Below are positions 1-5,380 of a DNA stretch of 12,773 bases, in pieces. The stretch is from positions 1 through 12,773 of the forward strand of contig JAFTQY010000076.1 in the NCBI GenBank assembly GCA_017462505.1, given 5' to 3'. The translations under genes were made by a program, and so were the position numbers. Source of the DNA: Clostridia bacterium. Lineage in GTDB: Bacteria; Bacillota_A; Clostridia; Christensenellales; Borkfalkiaceae. The notes beneath the pieces are model-generated. The model was not told the DNA's origin. It saw only the letters and a list, made by a program, of their open reading frames with translations, and did no database searches. The stretch's first letter is position 1, and each line of letters opens with the position of its first letter.

Positions 1-580
1 CTACCAAGCCGCCCACGTATTCGTACATAGGCATACCGTTATCCAAAACCATGTTCTGAATTTCCGCACCCGAGGGGTTGGACGTTTTCACCAAAACGAA
101 GATACCCTTGTCGTGCTTTTCGCATTGTTCTACAAAGGGCAAAATACCGTCCGAGCCCAAATACCCGTTGACCGTTACGTAATCGGACGGGAACGCCTTG
201 ATCGTTTCGTCGTTGACCTGCGTTTCGCCAAGGAACGCCTTTGCATAGCAGGACGCCGTCGAGCCGATATCGTTACGCTTTGCGTCCGCGATCACCACCA
301 AGCCCTTTTCCGCCGCGTATTGCAAGGTTTCATAATACGCTTTCATACCCGCCGCGCCGTACATTTCGTAATAGGCGATCTGCACCTTTATAGAGGGCAC
401 GATATCGTAAATATTATCGACAATTTTTTTGTTAAATTCCAAAACGCGCTCCGCAACGTCCTCAAACGTCTTTGCGCCCGCGCGCATATCGTCGGGCAGG
501 TAGTCGAACGACGTGTCCAAGCCTACGCACGTAGGGTTTTGCATAGCGATAATGCCGTCGATCAATTTATCGGTAATCAT
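1..580 (-). CDS. pyrF: Orotidine 5'-phosphate decarboxylase (PyrF, subfamily 2), C-terminus cut by window edge
   Basis: Last step of UMP synthesis: decarboxylates orotidine 5'-phosphate to UMP in the cytoplasm. The visible 193 residues start MITDKLIDGI and contain the signature DAKRND (residues 99-104), which carries the Asp-x-Lys-x-x-Asp catalytic set (D99, K101, D104). Other family-typical stretches are GLDTSFDYLP near residue 20, FNKKIVDNIYDIVPSIKVQ near 49-67 and FVLVKTSNPSG near 161-171. The last is characteristic of the longer subfamily 2 enzymes (about 270-310 aa), so roughly 80-110 residues should lie beyond position 1. The start is fixed by an AAGGAG 8 nt upstream. It follows pyrC by 30 nt on the same strand, so it is almost certainly co-transcribed with pyrB and pyrC. 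Assignment is from motif recognition and operon context. Confidence 0.95.
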   Translation of the reverse strand, partial: MITDKLIDGIIAMQNPTCVGLDTSFDYLPDDMRAGAKTFEDVAERVLEFNKKIVDNIYDIVPSIKVQIAYYEMYGAAGMKAYYETLQYAAEKGLVVIADAKRNDIGSTASCYAKAFLGETQVNDETIKAFPSDYVTVNGYLGSDGILPFVEQCEKHDKGIFVLVKTSNPSGAEIQNMVLDNGMPMYEYVGGLV

Positions 581-610
581 AGGTTTTTGCTCCTTAATTG
601 TTTTTTATTT

Positions 611-1873
611 TTACGCTTTGTATTTTACGTTGCCGTTGACGATCGTGTATTTCACCACGCCGTCAAGCTTTTCGCCGCCGAACGGATTGTTCTTGCCCTT
701 GCTGACGAATTTTTCGGGCTCGATCACCCATTGTTCGTCCAAATCGGCGATCATCAGGTCGGCTACGCCGCCCTCTTTAATTTCGCCGCCGTCCAAACCG
801 AGAATACGTGCGGGAGCGCCCGACATTTTGTCCGCGATCTCGCTAAGGCTCAGCACGCCTTTTTTGTAAAGGTTGGTGATCGCAAAGCCGAACGACGTTT
901 CAATGCCGCTGATCCCGAACGCCGCCTGATTGTATTCCACGTTTTTATCGTCCGCGTGGTGGGGCGCATGGTCGGTGACGATACAATCGAGCGTGCCGTC
1001 TTTCAAGCCCGCCAAAATCGCCTGTTTGTCGATTTCCTCGCGGATAGGCGGATTGACTTTCGTGTTCGTGTCGTAGGTCTTGATAATCTCGTCGGTGTAG
1101 GAATAGTAGTGCGGGCAGGTTTCCGCCGTTACCTTTACCCCTGCGCGTTTCGCGTCGCGGATCATACGCACGCCGCTGTACGTCGAAACGTGGCAGATAT
1201 GCACGGGCGTATCAAGCTCCTCCGCCAAGGCAAGCTCACGCGCGATAATGATATCCTCTGCCGCTCTGGGAATGCCCTTCAAGCCCGCAATCGTCGCGTT
1301 CAAGCCCTCGTGTACCGAGCCGCCATCCACCAAATCCTTGTCCTCACAATGGCAAAGACAGATGATGTCAAAGCCCTTTGCGTATTCCATAGCAAGGCGC
1401 ATAAGCCGCGCGCTTTTCACGGCTACGCCGTCGTCGGAAATGGCTACCGCGCCCGCCTTTTTCATGCCCGCGATCGCCGCCATTTCTTCCCCTTTCAAGC
1501 CTTTCGTGATCGCGCCGATCGGGTGAATTTTACAAAGATCGACTTCCTTTTCTCTCGCCTTAATATAGGTCACGACGACCTTGTTATCCACGACGGGGTT
1601 GGTGTTGGGCATACAGCATACCTGCGTAAAGCCCCCCTTGACCGCCGCCTTTGCGCCGCTTTCGATATCTTCCTTTCTTTCAAAGCCCGGTTCGCGCAGG
1701 TGCACGTGCATATCGATAAGCCCGGGGAAAACGTGCTTGCCGCTTGCGTCGATCTCTTCGCTGCCGTCCGCGGGGATATAGTCCGCAATTTTTACGATTT
1801 TAGCTCCGTCGATCAAAATATCCTTTTTCTCTACGGAATTTTTCAAAACTACGTTGCCGTTTCTGATAATCAT
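611..1873 (-). CDS. pyrC: Dihydroorotase, type I (PyrC)
   Basis: Zinc amidohydrolase that cyclises N-carbamoyl-L-aspartate to dihydroorotate, the third step of pyrimidine synthesis. The 420-aa length matches bacterial type I enzymes. Metal ligands can be read directly: DMHVHLREPG gives H56 and H58, SDDG gives D148 (the bridging Asp used instead of carbamylated Lys in Bacillus-type enzymes), with H175 (LCHCED), H228 (HICHVS) and catalytic D301 (TDHAPH). The CMPNTNPV substrate motif is at residues 87-94. The start is set by AAGGAGG close upstream; this ribosome binding site overlaps the pyrB stop codon, and only 12 nt separate the genes, consistent with translational coupling. The enzyme is complete, with no sign of the inactive pseudo-dihydroorotase form. 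Confidence 0.97.
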   Translation of the reverse strand: MIIRNGNVVLKNSVEKKDILIDGAKIVKIADYIPADGSEEIDASGKHVFPGLIDMHVHLREPGFERKEDIESGAKAAVKGGFTQVCCMPNTNPVVDNKVVVTYIKAREKEVDLCKIHPIGAITKGLKGEEMAAIAGMKKAGAVAISDDGVAVKSARLMRLAMEYAKGFDIICLCHCEDKDLVDGGSVHEGLNATIAGLKGIPRAAEDIIIARELALAEELDTPVHICHVSTYSGVRMIRDAKRAGVKVTAETCPHYYSYTDEIIKTYDTNTKVNPPIREEIDKQAILAGLKDGTLDCIVTDHAPHHADDKNVEYNQAAFGISGIETSFGFAITNLYKKGVLSLSEIADKMSGAPARILGLDGGEIKEGGVADLMIADLDEQWVIEPEKFVSKGKNNPFGGEKLDGVVKYTIVNGNVKYKA

Positions 1874-1885
1874 TCCTTTTCCTCC

Positions 1886-2809
1886 TTACGCCTTGCGCGC
1901 GTCGTTCAAAAGACACAGAGCCGCCATACGCACCGCTACGCCCGAAAGAACTTGGTCCTCGATATGGCTGCGTTCGTGGTCGATCACGCCGCTGGTGAGC
2001 TCTACGCCGCGGTTGACAGGACCGGGGTGCAACACGATCGCGTTGGGCTTGGCAAGCGATAAAATCTTTTCGTCCACGCCGTAGTTCGCCGCGTATTCGC
2101 CAAGGGACGGGAAATTGCCCGCCTGCTGTCTTTCCAGCTGAATTCTAAGCCCCATAACCACGTCTGCGCCGTCCAACGCCTCTTCGCGGGAGCGGCAGAC
2201 CTTTGCGCCCAGCTCTTCGATCCCCTTAGGAATAAGGGTATGGGGTGCAAACATAGTAACCTCCGCGCCCATCGTCTTTAACCCGAACAGGTTCGACTTT
2301 GCCACGCGCGAATGCTTGATATCGCCGAGGATCGCCACTTTCAAGCCTTTGAGCGAACCGAACACCTCGCGCATCGTCAGCATATCCAAAAGAGCTTGGG
2401 TCGGGTGTTCGTTGATACCGTCGCCCGCGTTTAGAACGCTCGCGTTCACCGTCTTTGCCAAAAGGTAAGGCGCGCCGCCCATGTAATGGCGCATGATGAT
2501 AAAATCGTTTCTCTGCGCGTCAAGGGTCTTGCCCGTATCGATCAGCGTTTCGCCCTTAGCGACCGAAGAGGTGCTTGCGGCGATATTGATAACGGACGCG
2601 CCGAGGTATTTTGCCGCCTGTTCAAAGCTTGTCCGCGTACGGGTACTGTTCTCGTAAAAGAGAATGGTTGCCGTTTTGTTTTGCAAATACGATATCTTCT
2701 TTTCGCCCTTTTTAATGCGGTTTTTGAATTCCTGCGCCAGATTTAAAATTTCGGTAATTTCGGACGCAGACACGTCGATCAGACCTAACAAGTCTTTTCT
2801 ATTCAGCAT
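1886..2809 (-). CDS. pyrB: Aspartate carbamoyltransferase catalytic chain (PyrB)
   Basis: Condenses carbamoyl phosphate with L-aspartate, the committed step of pyrimidine synthesis. The 307-aa protein (start MLNRKDLLGL) has the family's usual length. Carbamoyl-phosphate binding motif FYENSTRTRTSFE lies at residues 51-63, the active-site lysine loop SSVAKGE at 81-87 (K85), NEHPTQ with H135, and the aspartate-binding HPGPVNRGVE at 261-270. The frame is open upstream to an ATG at 2875, but the start at 2809 is preferred because AAGGAGG precedes it and the N-terminus then matches family length. No regulatory pyrI gene follows; pyrC comes next, as in Bacillus-type pathways where the catalytic trimer acts alone. 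It is the first gene of the operon, driven by the promoter at 2930-2958 with a leader of about 110 nt. Confidence 0.97.
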   Translation of the reverse strand: MLNRKDLLGLIDVSASEITEILNLAQEFKNRIKKGEKKISYLQNKTATILFYENSTRTRTSFEQAAKYLGASVINIAASTSSVAKGETLIDTGKTLDAQRNDFIIMRHYMGGAPYLLAKTVNASVLNAGDGINEHPTQALLDMLTMREVFGSLKGLKVAILGDIKHSRVAKSNLFGLKTMGAEVTMFAPHTLIPKGIEELGAKVCRSREEALDGADVVMGLRIQLERQQAGNFPSLGEYAANYGVDEKILSLAKPNAIVLHPGPVNRGVELTSGVIDHERSHIEDQVLSGVAVRMAALCLLNDARKA

Positions 2810-2882
2810 AAAGCCTCCTTTGTTTCTTTTGCCTAAGACAACGCCGCAACAAACGGCAAGCCTTTTCAAAAACAACGCCTTG

Positions 2883-2917
2883 AACGAAACCGCCCAAGAC
2901 GCCTATATTGTTTCGTT
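2883..2917 (-). promoter_or_regulatory. Hairpin at the 5' end of the pyr leader RNA
   Basis: The inverted repeat AACGAAAC / GTTTCGTT (8 bp perfect, 19-nt loop) forms within the first 40 or so nucleotides of the predicted pyr transcript. I do not recognise the PyrR binding-loop consensus or a downstream terminator with a U-run, so a regulatory role is an inference from position only. Confidence 0.4.
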
Positions 2918-2929
2918 TTTCCACCGATT

Positions 2930-2958
2930 ATTATACCACTTTTTTTTTACGTTGTAAA
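2930..2958 (-). promoter_or_regulatory. Promoter of the pyrBCF operon
   Basis: On the minus strand, TTTACA (2953-2958) and TATAAT (2930-2935) are separated by exactly 17 nt, a near-consensus housekeeping sigma promoter. Predicted transcription start is near 2922-2924. The spacer contains a run of nine A residues. Confidence 0.85.
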
Positions 2959-3020
2959 GGGTTCGGACGGGGATTTTTAACAACTTTTTCCGTTCCAAAC
3001 CCTTTTTATTTATTTTTTTA
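2956..3020 (+). terminator. Strong hairpin with plus-strand T-tract between the phosphoesterase and pyrB
   Basis: AAAGGGTTCGGACGG (2956-2970) pairs with CCGTTCCAAACCCTTT (2990-3005), about 15 bp with one G-U and one bulged base. It is followed on the plus strand by a T-rich tract to 3020. On the minus strand the same hairpin lies after the phosphoesterase stop codon but has only a weak U-run. The T-tract orientation therefore favours stopping plus-strand (antisense) RNA, while it may also serve as the phosphoesterase terminator. One arm touches the pyrB -35 box. Confidence 0.6.
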
Positions 3021-3037
3021 TAAAAATCAATAGATTT

Positions 3038-3733
3038 TTAATAAATTTTCACCAGTTTAAATTGCAATTTGTCGCAGGACGAGAGGATATATTCCACCCC
3101 CCGCTTTTCCGTCTTTAAAGGAAAATACGCCGCGCCGTGGATATGCCCAAACACCGCCTTGTCCACGCCGTTGCTCTCAAACAGCTCGGTAAACAGCGTT
3201 TCCTCGTTCTTTAAGCTAAACGGCGGATAATGGATCATGGCGATCAGCTTATCCCCCTCTTGCCTAAGTTTTGCCCCCTCGGCGAATGCCAAACGGAAAC
3301 GCTCCGCCTCGCGGCGGTACAGCTTTTCGTCCTGCTCGGTGTAGTCGCTGCTGCCGGGGCAGGTCCACCCGCGCGAGCCGACAATGACGTAATCGCCGAT
3401 ACGCACGCCGTCCGTCTGCAAAAACACAAAGCTGTCGTTCGGGGCGTTGTCGCGGAGCTTGGTAATGCCGTTCCACCAGTAATCGTGGTTGCCGCGGATA
3501 AAGACTTTTTTCCCGGGCAGGTCGGCAAGAGAATTGAGGTCAACGAGCGCGTCGTCAAGCTTCATCGCCCAGCTGATATCCCCGCAAATAAGCACGACGT
3601 CGTCGTCCTTTACGGTGGCGAGCCAGTCCTCTTTAATTTTATCGAAATGCCCTTCCCAGTTCCCGCCGAAGATATCCATCGGCTTGTCGGCGGTGGCGGA
3701 TAAGTGCAAATCGCTGATCGCATAGATATTCAT
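3038..3733 (-). CDS. Calcineurin-like metallophosphoesterase
   Basis: Cytoplasmic binuclear-metal phosphoesterase of 231 aa; physiological substrate unknown. The complete set of family motifs is visible: DLHLS (D8, H10), GDISW (D52), RGNHDYWW (N82, H83, D84), IHYPPF (H168) and FGHIHG (H197, H199). These are the metal-binding and catalytic residues of the calcineurin-like fold. There is no signal peptide or membrane segment. The start must be at 3733, because the beta-strand leading into D8 begins there. Unusually, no Shine-Dalgarno precedes it; instead TATAAT ends 6 nt before the ATG, which would place the transcription start at or next to the initiation codon. An AT-rich hairpin (3021-3040) overlaps the stop codon. 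It appears monocistronic, with terminators on both sides. Confidence 0.9.
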   Translation of the reverse strand: MNIYAISDLHLSATADKPMDIFGGNWEGHFDKIKEDWLATVKDDDVVLICGDISWAMKLDDALVDLNSLADLPGKKVFIRGNHDYWWNGITKLRDNAPNDSFVFLQTDGVRIGDYVIVGSRGWTCPGSSDYTEQDEKLYRREAERFRLAFAEGAKLRQEGDKLIAMIHYPPFSLKNEETLFTELFESNGVDKAVFGHIHGAAYFPLKTEKRGVEYILSSCDKLQFKLVKIY

Positions 3734-3739
3734 AGGGAT

Positions 3740-3745
3740 ATTATA
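3740..3745 (-). promoter_or_regulatory. -10 element immediately upstream of the phosphoesterase start
   Basis: TATAAT on the minus strand ends 6 nt before the ATG at 3733. The -35 region 17 nt away is only TTGCTT. There is no ribosome binding site in between. This is consistent with a leaderless transcript. Confidence 0.55.
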
Positions 3746-3753
3746 GCAGTTTT

Positions 3754-3788
3754 GTATAAAAAAAGCAAGGCTTTTACACCTTGCTTTT
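3754..3788 (-). terminator. Rho-independent terminator (minus strand)
   Basis: AAAAGCAAGG (3761-3770) and CCTTGCTTTT (3779-3788) form a 10-bp stem with an 8-nt loop. On the minus strand it is followed by an uninterrupted T run. It would stop transcripts entering from the 4143-4808 side just before the phosphoesterase promoter, backing up the terminator at 4084-4120. Confidence 0.7.
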
Positions 3789-3806
3789 CGAGCGAACTTT
3801 TTTAGT

Positions 3807-4066
3807 TGTCATACCGCTCAGCTTGCGATTTGGCGTAGCCGAGCGACCGCGTCCGTTCTGTCATACCGAGCGACCGTAGGGAGTCGAGTGTATCTCTTTT
3901 CTTCTGTCATACCGCTCAGCTTGCGATTTGGCGTAGCCAAACTGAGCGATAGCGAATGGAGCGTATCTTTTTATAAATCCCACCGCACTTCTTCACTTTT
4001 CACTCTTACTTATTACTTTTTGAGATACACTCCACGCGGTCGTTTCACTCCCTTGGTCGGTATGAC
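3807..4066. repeat. Cluster of GTCATACCG-type interspersed repeats with an inverted copy
   Basis: This gene-free stretch contains four related units. Two 34-nt stretches starting TGTCATACCGCTCAGC are identical (3807-3840 and 3905-3938). A variant TGTCATACCGAGCGACC unit ends in GTGTATCTC (3859-3896). An inverted unit runs from GAGATACACTCC to GGTCGGTATGAC (4022-4066), pairing with the variant copy. The 3913-3948 part folds by itself: CGCTCAG / CTGAGCG outside and TTTGGC / GCCAAA inside, with a 7-nt bulge. The pattern recalls the dispersed intergenic repeats carrying GTCATnCnGAGCG motifs seen in many uncultured bacterial genomes. Short open frames here are repeat sequence and not genes. Confidence 0.75.
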
Positions 4067-4083
4067 GTTTTATTAGTGCCGTT

Positions 4084-4120
4084 ATAAAAAACGAAAACAG
4101 GCGAAAAAACGCCTGCTTTC
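4084..4120 (-). terminator. Rho-independent terminator of the 4143-4808 gene
   Basis: GAAAACAGGCG (4093-4103) pairs with CGCCTGCTTTC (4110-4120) across a 6-nt loop, 11 bp with one wobble. On the minus strand it is followed by T residues (4084-4091). It lies about 20 nt past the stop codon. Confidence 0.85.
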
Positions 4121-4142
4121 TGTCCGTATTCACGTTAAAAAA

Positions 4143-4808
4143 TTAGTTGTTGCATTTGTTCCAGTTGCCCGACCTTGACTGCGGGTACAAGGGCAGTTCA
4201 AAGAACCCCGCGCAAACCTCTTGCGAGTATTCCTGTGCGGGCGGCAGCGCGCAATATCCATAGCTGGGCACAAGGATTTCGACGGGCATCGCTACCTTTA
4301 AAATCACCGTCGAGCAAAGGCTGACGATAAAGCCCTGCGTCGCGGGATCGTACGTGCCCTCGGGGGCTACGACGCTGACTACCGCGCGGATCGTGAACGG
4401 AATAATGGACGGGGACGGTACGTACAAAAGCACGTCGATCGGCATGGAAACCACCGCCGTTGCGCTCCCGTCCACGCCGTTGGCGTCGGTGTAAAGCACT
4501 TCGAGGGGAATGGACACGGTCGCCTGCACACGCGCGCAATGTTTATCCGCTTGACGTTCGATAACCAGACCCGAAACGGTGGCTTCGCTGGTCACCGAAC
4601 GCGCGGAAACAAACGTCAAGGGATATGTAGGATCGGCGGGCGTAAGATCGGTGAGCGTCAACGTATAGCTTTCCATTTGGCTCTGTTTGATACAAGCGTC
4701 AAAGATTTTTTCCACCTGCACGCAAACCTTTTCCGTCAGCCCGCTTATAGGATTGCCCGTGATCGCGCCCGGGCATCTGTCCGATTGAAAGTTGGAATAA
4801 AAAGACAT
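4143..4808 (-). CDS. Hypothetical Cys-containing, beta-rich protein
   Basis: A 221-aa protein I do not recognise with certainty. The start at 4808 (MSFYSNFQSDRCPG) is chosen over an upstream ATG at 4832 because AGGAGGT lies 6 nt before it. It has no signal peptide or clear membrane helix. An N-terminal segment (LTEKVCVQVEKIFDACIKQ) looks helical. It is followed by alternating hydrophobic strands with repeated ATVSIPLEVLY / AVVSMPIDVLLYVP phrasing, suggesting two or more similar beta units, with eight cysteines spread along the chain and a tail ending NKCNN. The strand pattern resembles clostridial structural or spore-surface proteins of the DUF3794 kind, but that is a weak analogy and not an assignment. 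It has its own promoter (4891-4918) and terminator, so it is monocistronic. Confidence 0.8.
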   Translation of the reverse strand: MSFYSNFQSDRCPGAITGNPISGLTEKVCVQVEKIFDACIKQSQMESYTLTLTDLTPADPTYPLTFVSARSVTSEATVSGLVIERQADKHCARVQATVSIPLEVLYTDANGVDGSATAVVSMPIDVLLYVPSPSIIPFTIRAVVSVVAPEGTYDPATQGFIVSLCSTVILKVAMPVEILVPSYGYCALPPAQEYSQEVCAGFFELPLYPQSRSGNWNKCNN

Positions 4809-4830
4809 GGTATACCTCCTGTTACGAAAC

Positions 4831-4868
4831 AAAAAGCGCGGCTTGGGTTTGCTTTGCGCGCGGTTTTT
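4831..4868 (-). promoter_or_regulatory. Leader hairpin of the 4143-4808 gene
   Basis: AAAAAGCGCG (4831-4840) pairs with CGCGC (4857-4861) and, beyond a 2-nt bulge, TTTTT (4864-4868). In the RNA, the 3' arm CGCGC is followed by UUUUU, so it could act as a weak attenuator upstream of the ribosome binding site. This is speculative. Confidence 0.3.
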
Positions 4869-4890
4869 GTCCGTTCGCGTTTAGATTACT

Positions 4891-4918
4891 ATTATATTTT
4901 ATTCCGTAAGCCTTTCAA
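4891..4918 (-). promoter_or_regulatory. Promoter of the 4143-4808 gene
   Basis: On the minus strand TTGAAA (4913-4918) and TATAAT (4891-4896) are separated by 16 nt. Start of transcription would be near 4884, giving a leader of about 75 nt. A perfect 7-bp inverted repeat (4924-4930 with 4942-4948) lies just upstream of the -35. Confidence 0.7.
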
Positions 4919-4988
4919 GTGTGCATGGACGATGACACCGCGTCCATGATGATTTGGCTTGCGCTATTCATGTTTGTAAAACAATTCA

Positions 4989-5003
4989 TGCACCACAGGT
5001 GCA
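4989..5003 (-). terminator. Possible weak terminator after the LysM gene
   Basis: TGCACC and GGTGCA form a 6-bp hairpin with a 3-nt loop, 13 nt past the stop codon. On the minus strand a TTTT occurs only several bases later, so it is a poor terminator candidate. Confidence 0.3.
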
Positions 5004-5015
5004 ATTCATTTGCTT

Positions 5016-5297
5016 TCAAATCCGTATTTTCATACCGATATAAAACACTCCCGTCCCGTTCTTGCGCACGTACCCCTCTTCACTGCCGCAAAGCAAAGCT
5101 TTGCTATCCCCCGCTTGCACCGTGTATTCGTTGCCGACTTCGTCGGGGATTTTCAAAATTTGTCCCGCAAAGGGCTGTTCCGTTAAGCCGTTTTCCTTAA
5201 CGAGCAACCATGCCGAAACCGAAAACGCCGCCGCGATCTCTTCCAAGCTCTGCCCCGCTTTCACCTTATAAAATTTTGTCCGTTTTATCTTCAACAT
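5016..5297 (-). CDS. Small LysM-domain protein
   Basis: A 93-aa protein beginning MLKIKRTKFYKVKAG. Residues 9-51 form a recognisable LysM peptidoglycan-binding domain (YKVKAGQSLEEIA ... LLVKENGL ... FAGQILKIP). Residues 57-93 start like a second LysM (NEYTVQAGDS) and end like one (FYIGMKIRI), but the middle is shortened and contains a Cys, so this copy looks degenerate. No signal peptide is visible. It may therefore act inside the cell, for example at a forespore or cortex surface, or be exported by another route; this is inference. The ATG at 5297 is preferred to an in-frame TTG at 5306. There is no Shine-Dalgarno; TATATT ends 7 nt before the ATG. It is divergent from the flippase gene, 83 nt apart, which suggests related envelope or spore roles. 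Confidence 0.8.
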   Translation of the reverse strand: MLKIKRTKFYKVKAGQSLEEIAAAFSVSAWLLVKENGLTEQPFAGQILKIPDEVGNEYTVQAGDSKALLCGSEEGYVRKNGTGVFYIGMKIRI

Positions 5298-5304
5298 CGC
5301 TATC

Positions 5305-5310
5305 AATATA
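5305..5310 (-). promoter_or_regulatory. -10-like element next to the LysM start
   Basis: TATATT on the minus strand, 7 nt before the ATG, with no ribosome binding site in between. The -35 region is unremarkable. Candidate leaderless promoter. Confidence 0.4.
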
Positions 5311-5368
5311 TGCGCCGCAACGCCGTAAAATACCCTTTCTTTCCGTTCTATTTCCCGCCTACGGCTCG

Positions 5369-5374
5369 TACAAT
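5369..5374 (+). promoter_or_regulatory. -10-like element next to the flippase start
   Basis: TACAAT ends 6 nt before the ATG at 5381. There is no Shine-Dalgarno and only a weak -35 (TTCTAT, 17 nt upstream). Candidate leaderless promoter, divergent from the LysM one. Confidence 0.5.
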
Positions 5375-5380
5375 AAAACT

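Noticed and set aside
113..2062. Plus-strand open frame of 649 codons
   Set aside because: It lies opposite pyrF, pyrC and pyrB, which have full catalytic motifs and ribosome binding sites. The frame has no recognisable domain and is an antisense shadow in G+C-rich codon usage.
2810..2875. N-terminal extension of PyrB from an upstream ATG
   Set aside because: The start at 2809 has AAGGAGG and yields the standard length; the extra 22 residues match nothing in the family.
3807..4066. CRISPR-like array
   Set aside because: Repeat units differ in length and orientation, spacers are not uniform, and no cas gene is in the window.
3888..4076. 62-codon open frame in the repeat region
   Set aside because: It is composed of repeat sequence and has no ribosome binding site or domain.
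5210..5380. 57-residue extension of the flippase
   Set aside because: It is low-complexity and overlaps the divergent LysM gene; SpoVB-type proteins begin at MKNKVIVSASIV.
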